DNA from: Astrocystis sublimbata
Lineage: Eukaryota; Ascomycota; Sordariomycetes; Xylariales; Xylariaceae
Direction of reading: 5' to 3'
DNA: 64,000 bases
Assembly (NCBI GenBank): GCA_022453515.1
Contig: JAJNNY010000036.1
Location: 124,001 to 188,000 of the forward strand
The notes beneath the pieces are model-generated. The model searched no databases and had not been told where the DNA came from. It was given only the letters and a program-made list of their open reading frames with translations. This document shows positions 11,394 through 23,338 of this stretch, in pieces; positions within the stretch are counted from its first letter, which is position 1, and every line of letters begins with the position of its first letter. The translations under genes and the position numbers were made by a program.

Positions 11394-12647
11394 CTACTTG
11401 GCTGCAGGCGGCTGCACCGGCCTAGGTCTAGTGCCGAAGAGGCTAGCGATGATCCCAAGCCAACGGCCAAGGCCTCGTTTCCCCTGTCGGTAGAGTAGTA
11501 GTGGAGATGCACGTTCGTGCTGCGTGCACCAAGCAAAGAGAGAGGTCGAGAGGTCGCTAACGCACGATACGTACCGTGCACTTGCATGGGCAGGCGCGGC
11601 AGGTACTGTACCTTCCCTGCCCAGCTAGAACAGAGGTCGAGCGAGTCGAGGAAGGTATACCTGCTGCCGTGCGCCAGCCAACCGCCAGCCTCCCGATCCC
11701 ATACTCCCATTTGGCTCTGCCTCTGCCCTTCACCTCCTCCTCCTCCTCCCCCCAAAGTGAAGCACACTCGCACACGGTCTGCTAGGACACCTCAGCGGTT
11801 CCACGTTCCGTTGTTGTGGCTTGCTTGCGAGCCCTTCGCTTCTCACACACCTTCGGCCCTTTGATTCCCTGTTCATAATAAAGTAATTGTTCGCGTCATT
11901 TCCTAACTACCTAATCTCGGCGTCGCCCACGCCACGCCCATCCTGTAAATCAGAAAATACCTCTTTCTTGCGATACTGCCGCTTGTGCCTGCAGCGCGCT
12001 GCATCGCAAACTCTTCTGCGTTCGCCCGTACCGATCCGTTGGCGACTATTGCACCCGGCTTCCTGCATATGTACGACTGCCCGCCGGGGATCGACCGTGC
12101 AACACTCAAGACCAGATCAATTCAAAGGCCAATTCTCTCCTAGCCAGCTTCGTGTGGACCTCACCTTCCTGACCTCACCGACGATTCACCAACTGCAGAC
12201 CTTCATTCATTTTTTCCAGCTGCCCTACCTAGGTACCGGTATTCACTGTTCTGCGCACGCCTAATACTCAACACCAATTTGTACCTCATCGAGCAATAAT
12301 CTGCCTCACATTCGTTTTCTGTTTACGAGTCTTACACAGCAAGACATACTCTACCTAATTACGATACCAAATTAATCTCGACCCTTCGCGCGGTTACAAG
12401 CAGTCCACGAACTTGGCAAATCTTCAGGCTGTATTTTCTTCTCACTCAGAAGCGATTCTAGCCAGTCAAAAACACAGAGCTCGCGTGAAGCACAACAACT
12501 ATCGTCCATAGTACCTGTGAAATCAAGTATTACGGTGTAGGATATGATGCTTCTATGAGACTAACCGTTATTCACCTCGACCCTGACGACGCAACTACTC
12601 GAAACATACCAAAAAATCGCCAGCATCGTCAAGTGCAACACCACACA
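11394..12647. other. upstream region and probable long 5' leader of the SH3 gene
   Basis: The stretch is pyrimidine-rich in 11690-11760 and 11870-12400, as is common for promoters and 5' leaders of fungal genes. ORFs on both strands are short and low-complexity. An ATG at 12555 is in frame with the SH3 coding sequence with no stop between, so a longer protein that would bury the signal peptide is possible. Confidence 0.5.
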
Positions 12648-14547
12648 ATGGCCGCAAATCGCCCGGCGAACACGCGCGCCTCAAGAGGCCACATACGGTG
12701 GGGGGCCAAACGCGTCGTCTTGTCAATGATTGCTTCTGCCTCTCTGGCTACAGCGCAGAACCAACCCACCTGTATACAGTTGACAAATTCTACAGCCTGC
12801 CCAGCGTTTGGGGATTCATTCGTATCATTAAACAAGGCTGTTACAGACTTATTGTAAGGGTTCAACCATCAATTGAAGGCTTGCACCATATCAAACTCAG
12901 TACTGACTCCTCATATCTAGCTCCTTCCTCACCAACGTCAACAACGTTAAACAATTTGATTCACAATTGAGACAGTATGTTTCAGGCCAATGGCGACAAC
13001 GACAGTACCAGACACTCCTCGGATGCGGAGCTGTTGATCTGTCGGACGACGACCTTTATGCCCGCTTCACCACGTCTGTAATCTGCAATGGGATTGTCCA
13101 GAACTCAATACCATACTGCGAGATGTCAGAGAATGGCCAAAGGCCGCTGTGTGCTCCCGATTGCGCCCAGTTCGCCCAGAGTGAGGAATACGTCGTGGCC
13201 GATCAAAATCTTTGCCCAAACGGAGGTGGTAATGCCCAAGCTCAGATCCGATCCGACTTTGAGGTCTGTGCTCTTCCCGCAGACGCTTTATCACCATCAA
13301 GCTGCATCCGAGCAGCCACCAACGAGCCAGAAAACTGTGGGTACGGAAACAGTACGTTTGGTTTATGTTCGTACTGCGGCTCTGGGGGAATCAACTCAAC
13401 CGACACTTGTTGCTACAATTCGAATGCGGAAGATAAATGTGCAGGCGTAGTTCTGCCCACGATCACACCGCAGAACTTTACTTCGGCTACCCCGTCCGCC
13501 ACCAGCAGTCCGACGAACCAACCCAGTACCGGAAAATCGGGTGGAGGGGGTGGACTATCTGGAGGTGCGATCGCCGGCATTGTGATAGGAGCGGTAGTAG
13601 GAGCGCTCCTCTTGGGACTCTTACTGTTCTTCTGCCTGCGCCGTATGCGGAACAAGCGAGAAACCGAAAAAGAGACGATCTTCAACCAACCATCACCCTC
13701 TAGGAAGGGACCGGTAACAGCACAGGCCCCAGTAGCAACACCACCTCAAGGGTATGAAGTGCTCCCTGGTGGTCGAATCGCGCGCATGTCTGCATTGGAA
13801 GGTCACTCAGGAAGCTCGCCATCACGCCAAGTTGGTTCACGACACGGCAGCTCGAGAGGAGGGACTGCCGCCGCCGCAGTTGGGGGTGCTGCCGCAGGTG
13901 CCGCAGCCGGTGCCGCAGCCGGTTCCATGGGCGGCAGGGGACGCGACCAGTCATCATCTGATTCTTTCGGAGAAAGCCCCAGATCCAACGCTGGTGCGGC
14001 TGTCTTACGCCCGCCACCCACTAATATCCGCAGAACCGGCTCGTTATCTAGCAACTCAGTATTGGCGGGCGAGGATCCAAACTCTCCAACTAGTGCAGGA
14101 GGGTTGTCTTCGCCGGCAGGTGTCGCAAGTCAACAGTCGGAGCAGCTTCCATTCTTCAAGGACTACTACTCACGAGACGACATTCACCCGGGAGAGCGGG
14201 TAGCGGTCCTCTGGGCATACCAGCCCCGCGCGAACGACGAGTTCTCTCTCGAACGTGGTGATATGTTGAAGGTGGTGGGCATCTGGGATGATGGCTGGGC
14301 TACTGGCATCCTGCTGGATGAGCGAGCCGAGGATTGGGAGGCGCGACGGGCCCAGAGGGCGCAGAGAGATAGTGGTGTTTCGAATGCCTCGGAACGTGGG
14401 CGTGAGGGTTCGCCTGACGCAAGTGGTGAGATCAAAGCATTCCCCCTAGTTTGTGTTTGTCTGCCAGAGCATTGGCGGAAGACCATCGAGGGAGATGGAT
14501 CCACAACGACGGGATCCAGCGCACACCATGGAAGCCATCGCACTTGA
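12648..14547 (+). CDS. single-pass membrane protein with C-terminal SH3 domain (Fus1-like layout)
   Basis: Model join(12648..12853,12921..14547), 610 aa. The intron has a GTAAGG donor and an ATCTAG acceptor and joins Asp-Leu to Phe-Ser in frame. The ATG at 12648 has A at -3 and G at +4. It opens a signal-anchor region (VVLSMIASASLATAQ) followed by a Cys-rich extracellular domain (about 40-240), a Ser/Thr/Pro stalk, one membrane span after GGLSGGAIAGIV (about 283-306) with a basic stop-transfer RRMRNKR, and a low-complexity cytosolic region with Ala/Gly repeats. The SH3 domain occupies about 495-595 (AVLWAYQPRANDEFSLERGD and WDDGWATG), with a roughly 45-residue insertion before the closing GEIKAFPLVCVCLPEHW. 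Such fungal proteins act as surface or polarity scaffolds; the partner is unknown here. Confidence 0.82.
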
Positions 14548-15807
14548 GTATTGTCAAATACAACGCGTACCCCCATGCCTGCCTATCGCAAGGTAGATAA
14601 AAGCCCTTTGGGTTGCATTTTTGGCGTTCCTGGACTTGGACGACGACACGCTACGTCTGATTCATCTTTAATGAGACGATATCTTTCCACCCCCTCCCTG
14701 AGCGGTCATTTACGGCATTTAAGCGTTCAAACTGTATCCACGACCCTCTGCATTGCCATCATAGTGGCAGTCTCAACGTCACAAAAACGACACCTCGACT
14801 TTTTGCGATAGATATCCTTATTCGGCCAAAAATGGCCAGCCTAGTTCGATATCGACAGTTGATTCCGAAGAACAAGGTTGGTGATTATGTTACCACCTCC
14901 CCGCCAGCATACGACCGTCTCAGTGGTGGGCTGGTGTTGCAGAGCGAACCCGTCCTTGGACCACGAATAGCGCGGCCTGTGTGATGCCTTTTCCTTTCTA
15001 CTTGTTAGATCTATATACCCCGTCTGTATTTTTTGAGAAGGTGTTTAGGGGAGCATATTGTTTGGGAGCAACAAAAAGCTATGAATGTATAATCTCCGTC
15101 TCCTTTGAGACAAACAAACTAGATGGCAAGGGGTGTGGTGAAGCTACGGTATGCTATCTGGCATACCTCCCTGAGGGTTGTAGGAGCGAGGAAGCAGCAG
15201 CCGGAAGATGAAATGGTATTTTGTTATGACGATCAACAGAGACGGGCGAACTATATGGCAGGTCTTTACTGCCTTTCTTTGTACTTCGGTATCGAGCGCA
15301 ACGAAGCAACCGGCTTCAAGATAGAAAGGCAATGTTTAGGTAGCCAAGCCACTCTAATTGAACAGATAACAACACATAAACCAAAATGGTCAGAGAAAAT
15401 ATGGTTTTGGTGTGGTGACGTCTTCAGGTACTATGCGTGTTCTTTTTTTATGAGGTTTAATAATAGTGCCTTGCCAGTTACAAGATAGTGATTCCTCCCT
15501 TACAGGTATAACTATAGGTCCATGTATCTCGTATGCCAGTCAATTGTTGACGACCCAATGAGGCGGCAAAGGTCGAGCTAGACGGGCCATAGTAGGCGAG
15601 CTCGGGCGACGTAGGTAGGTGACACATAGGTAACCTACCTGCATAGAGGTCGGTCCTACGAGATACGTTTTACCATCCTGGATCGGAATAGGAATGCATC
15701 CTGAGCCACGCCGCTTTTAAATCCCACAAAAAGTGGCCTTGCAAATAGCTTCAATAACTGCAGGCGAGGGCCTTGTTAATCGGCTAAATGTCTAAATCAA
15801 CCACAAC
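14548..15807. other. intergenic between SH3 gene and kinase-like gene
   Basis: Only short ORFs without credible splicing are present. A cluster of TAGGTA/TACCTA motifs lies near 15610-15645. I see no RNA gene. Confidence 0.55.
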
Positions 15808-16818
15808 ATGAGTCCGGCAGATGTCGTGGACACTTTTGTGGACGAGGTACGTCGCTTGCGGGCCACCTACGAGAAGCAGCGTGAAGCCACCAGACTAGTG
15901 CCACCGGCTGGCCGTCCTGTACTCGACCTGGATACAGATGTCATTAACGGAATCACTCGCTACACATACTGGTATGAGCGGGATGGTGGCGACAGCGACG
16001 CGGCCGAGCCTCAGGTTGTTCAGTTAGCTGATGTTCCTGGGACGCTCTCTGGTGCCATTCTCCGGCTTGACGCCAATCTGCCATTGCGCCAGGATAGCTA
16101 CGACATCACCGGTAACGACATTCGGCCCTTGGCGTCGCCGCCCCCACTGCCTGCTGGCCCCGAGGACGATTCCGAGGACATCAGCAACGCCCTCGCCACC
16201 CTCCCTGTCGTTGCTGTTGATCCTAACCAGCATTTCGTCAAGAGGGGCAAATACACCAGCGAGATTCATAACCTTCTCGCTTGCCAGGGCGGGTCTTGCC
16301 CAGGAACACGCAGGTCTCCCCACGTTGTCCAGCTACTTGGGAGGTCGTGCGAGGGCGAACTTGTCTTCGAAAAGCTGGTCCCTTGGTATATCCTCGCCAC
16401 CGTTCACCCGTTGTCCGCCTACAAGGACTGGATCCTCCAGCTTATCGACGGCCTGTGCTATCTCCATTCACTCGACATTGTGCACCGTGACCTGCGCCTT
16501 GACAACCTCCTCTTCTCCCGTGACGGTTCGCAACTCGTTATCTGCGACCTGGAGAGTCGCTGGGGTAACCGGTCGGCACCCGAGGTGTCACGTCTTCCGA
16601 CGCTGGAGGCGAACTGGATCAAAGCTTCCGACGTCTACGATTTGGGAGTGGTCATCAAGAGTATGGTGTATGGTAACAATCCTATTACGAATCTGGTAGA
16701 GTGGGAAGTTCCCGCTCCTCTCGACAGGATTGTAGAAGCTTGCACCCGCGCTCTGCCGGTGGACCGGCCACGTTTGAATGAGCTCCGTAACATGATGGAG
16801 ATTCTTGGTACTGCATAG
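15808..16818 (+). CDS. fungal protein kinase-like protein with DLE in place of DFG
   Basis: Single exon, 336 aa. The N-terminal 130 residues are variable. The kinase-like part has a candidate ATP lysine in HFVKRGKY and an alpha-C glutamate in SEIHNLL. The catalytic loop IVHRDLRLDNLLF (H226, R227, D228, N233) is intact. The metal-binding DFG is replaced by Asp-Leu-Glu (247-249) followed by SRWGNRSAPE, and the activation segment and C-lobe are short. Family knowledge: Pezizomycotina carry many small lineage-specific kinase-like proteins of this kind. Because the catalytic and metal Asp are kept, weak activity is possible, but a pseudokinase role is equally plausible. The neighbouring Vps15 is a separate, unrelated kinase-like gene. 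Confidence 0.75.
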   Translation: MSPADVVDTFVDEVRRLRATYEKQREATRLVPPAGRPVLDLDTDVINGITRYTYWYERDGGDSDAAEPQVVQLADVPGTLSGAILRLDANLPLRQDSYDITGNDIRPLASPPPLPAGPEDDSEDISNALATLPVVAVDPNQHFVKRGKYTSEIHNLLACQGGSCPGTRRSPHVVQLLGRSCEGELVFEKLVPWYILATVHPLSAYKDWILQLIDGLCYLHSLDIVHRDLRLDNLLFSRDGSQLVICDLESRWGNRSAPEVSRLPTLEANWIKASDVYDLGVVIKSMVYGNNPITNLVEWEVPAPLDRIVEACTRALPVDRPRLNELRNMMEILGTA

Positions 16819-17730
16819 CCCTTTCAAGCAATATAATAAGTTTCATTTAACAGTTAGTGATGGTCTTTACTCCTGAGTCTCCGTCTATCGTATTGTCAGA
16901 TATAAGGAATATGATCTTAACCGGAATAATGGCCAAAACCTGCTTGAATTGTTTTGAAGATAGCAAGAGAGATTCGCGGTGATTGAATTGGGATGAGAGG
17001 TTAGAAAAAAAAAACTTTGATGGCCGACGAGGGAGTTGAACCCTCAACACCTAATGATATTACGCTCGTGCAGTGGCTTTTACCGCTAGACCAACAATCG
17101 CTAGGCCGCCCCGACTCGGCCAAGGGACTCCTGGACTGATTAGAATAATATAGTCGGGTGCTCGCTGGAGGTAAGGCCAATAGGCCGGCAAGTAAGCAGT
17201 TTAAAGTTCTATCATACATTGGCGCCGCGTTATCGGAGTAAAAGCCGCGGAAGCAGATGCTGGATAGACGGGACCTAGTAGTAATAAATGCCCGAGGGGC
17301 AGCTCCGAGGTCCTCAGTTGCCCCGGGCTGAGCCGAGCCGCAGCAAATGCGGGAAATGCGCTAGTCCCAATTTGTAGCATCATAGACCCACCTGCACCTC
17401 TACGCATATGTCATATGCCACGCCGCAACCTAGCTTGCCTAACGGGCTCCGTGATATAGCTAGCAGTAGCACTTATCAATCATACGCCGCGGTCACCTGG
17501 CTTTGAGACTTATCGCATCACGAAATCGGAAAAAAGACGTCGAGTCGAAGTAGGCCACCATCGACATTTCCCACTCTGGCTACCTGTTATCGTTTCCAAA
17601 CCTTGCCCTCATCAAGCACACGCCAGCAATATCGCATAACGCAGCACCCCACGTGAGGAGCGTCCAAAAATGACCGAACCGTTCGCTGGATGAACCGCCT
17701 AGGTAGCTAGCTTCATCGCACACATACACG
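16819..17730. other. intergenic with tRNA-like relic, upstream of Vps15
   Basis: Apart from the tRNA-like segment listed separately, I see only short ORFs. The last 150 bases presumably hold the Vps15 promoter. Confidence 0.5.
17015..17122 (-). tRNA. tRNA-like gene or tRNA pseudogene with Pol III signals
   Basis: Read on the minus strand, the segment has a T-arm GAGGG-TTCAACT-CCCTC containing a B-box GGTTCAACTCC (17032-17042). The acceptor 3' half is GTCGGCC, then A, followed within about ten bases by a run of ten T (17005-17014), a Pol III terminator. Two A-box matches lie upstream, TGGTCTAGCGG (17083-17093) and TGGCCGAGTCGG (17111-17122). The acceptor 5' half does not pair cleanly: GGCC and GAT that would pair are separated by TAGC. 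No anticodon loop with T33 is obvious, perhaps because of an intron. I read it as a decayed or intron-bearing tRNA gene; no isotype can be given. Confidence 0.4.
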
Positions 17731-20700
17731 ATGGGGAACAGCTACTCACTTTCTACGCCATACGCTGGCTCCGCCGGCATCGACGTCCCAGAGCTGTCGG
17801 ATCTGACCCACGAGCGGTCTTTGGGAAATGCCCGCTTCATGAAGAGCATCCGCGCCCGCCATCGGGACGGCGTTGCTCTGGCCAAGGTCACTGTCAAGCC
17901 CTACACCAGCTGCTCCCTGAAAGAGTATGGCGACAAGATACTGGGTAAGTTTAAGTTGGTGACTTCTCCGTCGGGCCGGCAAGCCAGGCTTAGGCTTGCG
18001 CTTCTGCTGACCATGTAGCACAGAGGAACGAGACAAGCTGCGCCATGTCCCGAACGCCCTGGGCTTCGAGCGTGCCCTCGAGACACAGACCCATGCCTAC
18101 CTAGTCCGACAGTACATGTACAGCTCCCTCTACGATCGAATGTCTACGAGACCCTTCCTGGAAGATATCGAGAGAAAATGGTTGGCTTTTCAGCTGCTTT
18201 GCGCCTTGCGCGACTGCCACGCCCGCGACATCTACCATGGCGACATCAAGACCGAAAATGTCATGGTCACGTCGTGGAACTGGCTATATCTCACCGACTT
18301 CACCGGTTCCTTCAAGCCGACAAAGTTGCCCGACAACAACCCCGCCACCTACTCATATTTCTTCGACTTGTCCGGCCGGAGAATATGCTACATCGCCCCC
18401 GAGCGATTCGTCGAGCAATATCAGAGCCCCCAGGAGCTTGAAGGACACAGCCTCACATGGTCTATGGACATATTCAGTGCTGGATGTGTCATTGCTGAAG
18501 TATTCCTTGAGACGCCCATTTTCAGTCTAAGCCAGATGTTTAAGTACCGTCGCGGCGAGTACGACCCCGTCATCTCACACCTGAGCAGAATCCCCGATCA
18601 GGGACTCCGTGAGATGTTGTCGAGCATGATCCATCGAGATCCCCAAAAGCGCTACTCCGCTGAACAGTACCTGCAATTTTACAAAGGCAAACTATTCCCC
18701 GAATACTTTTACAGCTTCCTTCACCAATACATGGAATTGATCACCGATCCCACCTCTGGGCGAGCATCTGTCACCGACGCCTCGAAAAACCTCGGCGAGG
18801 CAGATGATCGGATAGATCGCGTCTTTTACGACTTCGATAAGATCGCATACTTTCTAGGATACCAGGAGCCGCAGAACCCACCCAAAGTATCGCGCTTCAC
18901 ACCCAGACTTGGCCTTGGCCTTCTCCCCGTGCGATTAAGCATACCGAACAACGAGCATTTCGCTTCTGTGGGAACACAACCCCTCGCGGATGACGGGACC
19001 CTGATCTTCCTTACCCTGATTGCTGGGTCGTTGAGGAATACCGCTCGAACCGCGTCCAAGATAAGGGCATGCGATTTATTGTTAGCTTTTTCAGAGAAGC
19101 TAACTGACGAAGCAAAACTTGACCGAGTGCTACCCTACTTGATGACTTTATTGAATGACGAGGTCGATCTTGTTGCCATTGCTGCATTACGATCGATTAC
19201 GCAACTTTTGGCTCTTGTTACCATTGTGACACCGGTGAATGCACACGTGTTTCCTGAGTATATCATGCCTCGAATGCAAGTATTCCTGTCAGGCGCATCT
19301 CGACACCCGATCATGGGAAAGGAACGCAGAGAACCTAAACCCCTAGTACGCGCGACGTATGCTTCCTGTCTAGGTAGTCTCGCCACTACGGCGTCCAGAT
19401 TTCTGGAACTGACGGCCATCTTGAGAGCAGAGGGAGCTATCAGGACTGCAGATCCCGAGGTAGAAGCCGGCAGTGATCCGGACGCCGTCTTTGATGGGCT
19501 ATTTGACAACACACAGGCAGAACTTGTGCAGTTGTTCGAACACCACGCAAAGGCCCTGGTTGAAGATACTGATGCATCCGTCCGTCGCGCATTTCTCACT
19601 TCGGTTCCTGAGTTATGTATGTTCTTCGGCAGTGCCGAGTCCAACGATATTCTCTTGACCCACCTGAACACCTACCTGAATGATCGAGACTGGATGCTCA
19701 AGTGCGCCTATTTCGACACCATTGTGGGCATCGCTGCCTTTCTGGGAAGCACGAGCTTAGAAGAGTTCAGCCTCCCGCTTATGGTTCAGGCTGTAACCGA
19801 CCCTGAGGAACACGTTGTGCAAGCTGCTCTGCACTCTCTGGCGGAGCTTGCCAAGCTTGGTCTCTTGTCAAAGGCGAAGACATGGGAATTGATTGACGTC
19901 GTCGGTCGATTTACAATGCACCCGAATATCTGGATTCGAGAGTCTGCTGCAGAATATATCTCTAGTTCTACAAAGTTACTGTCTCCAGCCGATATCAGAT
20001 GTATCGTCCTCCCACTCGTCAAGCCGTTCTTGAAATTATCCTCCATACCAGACTTCTCTGAGCTTAGTCTTCTTGACACTCTGAAGAACCCCATGTCCCG
20101 GACAGTTTTTGATTTGGCGCTGTCATGGGCCCAAAAGACTGACAAGGGTCTGTTTTGGAAGGCTTTGAGACAACAAAAGCAGTCAGCATTCACAGTAGCC
20201 TCTACAGCCCTATCGATTCGATCATCCCGTGATATTCAACCACAGTCCCTTAACAAAATCCAGCGGAACGACGAGGATGAGCACTGGCTGACCCGATTGC
20301 GCAACATGGGCATGTCCCAGGAAGATGAGTTCAAGCTTCTGGTACTTCGAGAATTCATATGGCGTTTAAGTCAGATGAAAAACCGAGACTTGATTAGCCA
20401 AGATAGTATTGCAAAAGACTTGAACGAAATCCTCAGATTGAGGAACATGAACGTCAACATACAGACCATCCTGTTTGATGAGTCAGGAGGCATTGACGAA
20501 CAGATGTGGCAGAACCAGGAGGAGCGGAGAGAGCAGCAAGAAAATGACCTCGACAAAGGCCCATATACAATTGCTGACGCCCTCTTGGACGCTTCTATGA
20601 CTATCGACGAGCCAGTCGGACGAAGGCGTCGGGCAGCGGCTAATACCCATCGAGAACGGATGAGCAGTCGCGGTGGCGCTATGTCACCGAGAACTCGCGA

Positions 20701-22573
20701 TGATAGGGGAGTCTCTCCGTCTCACCTGTCCCCTTCACCGGTTGATGGCTCGCCACGAGGTTCGCTCGCTAGTGGGCGGCGTACGAATGAGGATAACGCT
20801 TCCGTCTCAGATGCCCCTTATTCGGCCAGGAGGACTATTCGACACCAGTCGAGCGCTCTTGACCTACTCAACAGGAAAGACAGTGGCAGATCAATAGCAG
20901 AAACCAGTACAAATGAGACCAATGCTTTCGGGCAGCTAGGAGGCCCATTCAAAAATGGATCAGCTCCCCGCGTGGTAATTCCTGGACCTGAGGACCGAGA
21001 CGTCCAACCAGAGACCAAACATCGAGCGGCCCACTCATACGAGGGCAACGACCCCAACATTCTCAAGATGCTTGACAATATGTATGTTGATAACTACCCA
21101 CATGACCTCGTCGACTACGGTCCAATGGTGTCGCCGGTGATGAGAAGAAGAGCCACAAAAGCTGGTGGCCAACTCAGCGAAGAAGCATGGAAACCAACCG
21201 GTCGGCTGGTAGCAACATTCGCAGAGCATCGTGGTGCTATCAACCGAGTAGTCCCCTCACCCGACCATCAATTCTTCATCACGGGTGGTGACGATGGCTG
21301 TGTCAAGATCTGGGATTCTTCTCGTCTGGAACGCAACGTCACACACCGCGCCCGCCAAACCTACAAGCATGCGCCAGGGGCCAAAGTTGTGTCTTTATGT
21401 TTCGTCGAGAACACGCATACATTTGTAAGCTGTGCCACCGACGGGCTCGTCCACGTGGTCAAAGTCGACACGGCAGTGTCAAACGGATCAACTAAGTATA
21501 TCCGCTTGCGCATGCTGCGCGAATATCAGCTCCCAGATGACGAGTGGGCCGTGTGGTGCGAGCACTACAAGCAAGACCTGAGCTCCGTGCTCATCATCGC
21601 AACGAACCGCTCGCGCGTCTTGGCCATGGACCTGCGCACCATGTCTCTCATGTACGTCCTCGACAACCCAGTACACCACGGGACTCCTACGTGCTTCTGT
21701 GTCGACCGCAAGCGGAACTGGCTGCTCCTCGGCACCTCGCATGGTGTGCTCGACCTCTGGGACCTCCGCTTCCGCGTGCGCTCCAAGAGCTGGGGCATCC
21801 CTGGCATGTCGGCCATCTACCGCCTCAGCTTACATCCGTGCAAGGGGCGCGGGAAGTGGGTGTGCGTCGCCGGCGGCACGGGCTTGGGAGAGGTCACAGT
21901 CTGGGACCTCGAGAAGACGCAGTGCAGAGAGATCTATCGCGCTAGCGGGGGTAGCTCGAAGGACGGGCCGAAGGAGTACAAGGCGTGGGACGTGGACGAC
22001 GAGAAGCGCGACGGCACAGGAAGGGGCAGCATGTTGAGCCACTTTGCGACGAGAAACATCGAGCCCACGGCCGTAAGTAATGGCGACAGGGGCGTGCGCG
22101 CTATGGTCGTCGGCTCTGGGTCCATGGAAGACCACCGCGATGTGCGGTACGGATATATCCTTACGGGCGGCTCGGATAAGAAGCTTCGCTTCTGGGATCT
22201 CCTGAGGATAGAGAACTCCGCTGTCTTCAGCGGCCTGGGCAGCGAGGATGTGAAGCCTGTCTTTAGCACGGTGGCGACGCCTCAGCAGCCGGGGCTGAGT
22301 CTCAATGTGGAGAGGATCACGAAGAGTAAGGATGAAGACCGGAAAGGGGGCGGGAAGAATGCGAAATCGTCTACTGCAGGTAATGGTGGTAGTGGTGGAG
22401 GTGGAGGGGCGAGTGGGAGAGAGAAACCGCCGCGCCACACGGTCATCTCGAACGAGCAGGCCCAGCTGCTTAGAAGCCACCTGGACTCGATCCTCGACGT
22501 GGCGGTGCTCGAGGCGCCGTATACGATGACGGTCAGTGTGGATCGGTCGGGCGTCATCTTCGTCTTCCAGTAG
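17731..22573 (+). CDS. VPS15: Vps15, regulatory kinase-like subunit of the class III PI3-kinase complex
   Basis: Model join(17731..17944,18024..22573), 1587 aa, with a GTAAGT donor and CACAG acceptor. Met1-Gly2-Asn-Ser is an N-myristoylation start, which in this family tethers the Vps34 complex to endosomal and autophagic membranes. The N-terminal kinase-like domain (1 to about 320) has the family-typical catalytic loop YHGDIKTENVM (His143, Asp145) and DFTGSFKP. HEAT-type helical repeats follow (about 380-680, for example ALRSITQLL and AALHSLAELA). Next comes a long disordered Ser/Arg-rich linker (about 860-1090), then a C-terminal WD40 propeller (from about 1130: ITGGDDGCVKIWDSS, ILTGGSDKKLRFWD). 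Length and domain order match Vps15/PIK3R4. A glycine-rich insertion lies within the last WD repeats. It acts with Vps34 and Vps30/Atg6 in vacuolar sorting and autophagy. Confidence 0.93.
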
Positions 22574-22602
22574 GAATGGGAGGCGGGGGAGCCTGGGGAC
22601 GA

Positions 22603-22630
22603 AGATGAGGATGAGGATGAGGATGAGGGT
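22603..22630. repeat. GATGAG hexamer repeat
   Basis: About four copies of GATGAG lie directly 3' of the Vps15 stop codon, in its 3' untranslated region, followed by degenerate G-rich copies. Confidence 0.8.
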
Positions 22631-22980
22631 AGAGGTGAGGGTGGAGACCCAGGAGGATTTTGGGGGGTGTAGCTTCTCTTTCTTGCGACGCGATGGTCTT
22701 TGGCTTTTTGTTGCGTTATTGGAAGGGAGATGGGACTTGCGAAATTTTGATGCAGAGCGCATATTGCTTTTTGGTTTGGCGTTTTAGATATCTTATCTAC
22801 ATGTATCTAGGTGATCACTAGGTACTTATCTACGACAGTGTCTTTGGGATGGGCTGCGGATCGCGGGTGTAGATGGCGTAGGTATTAGAGGCGTTTACTC
22901 TAATCATGCCTCTTTGCGGAGGTTTGTTATCCATACGGGCTTATAAGTTGCAGAGTAGAGTACCTAGGCACATAGAGCAT

Positions 22981-23008
22981 ACAAAAACAAGAACAAGAAC
23001 AAGACAAA
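22981..23008. repeat. AACAAG-type hexamer repeat
   Basis: Three to four imperfect copies of AACAAG/AACAAA occur in the intergenic space. Confidence 0.7.
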
Positions 23009-23338
23009 TAATGTTACACTCGGATCAATGGATACACAAAGCCATGCAAACTGCTCTTCGCTTTAGGACTGATATCAGCGGCTTACAGACTAAAACCCCG
23101 TGCCAAGACCAGCGACGCTGCACGTTTCCGCCGGAGCGGGGCTTCTGACATCGGAGCCGATCTCGAAGACACTTGCAGCCTGCATGTATTTCGCTTGTGT
23201 GCTTCCAACCTGCCCACCTATTTGAAGCAGACGCTCATCCAAGACGTTTATAAATGGTAATTGGTATCAATTCGTCTTATAATTGAACGATCCATTACTG
23301 CATTTTTGAGCTAGACAGTACAGGGCAAGTTCAATAAG

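Larger units (their letters stand above)
22574..23338. other. intergenic between Vps15 and exopolyphosphatase
   Basis: The stretch contains two short simple repeats (listed separately) and no supported gene. The right end is the exopolyphosphatase promoter. Confidence 0.55.

Noticed and set aside
11378..11773. 131-codon minus ORF beside the MITE-like element
   Set aside because: It has a Gly run from a CTC-rich tract, no conserved look, and overlaps three other frames.
21830..22762. 310-codon minus ORF
   Set aside because: It is antisense to the Vps15 WD40 region, with Arg/Leu-rich shadow composition.
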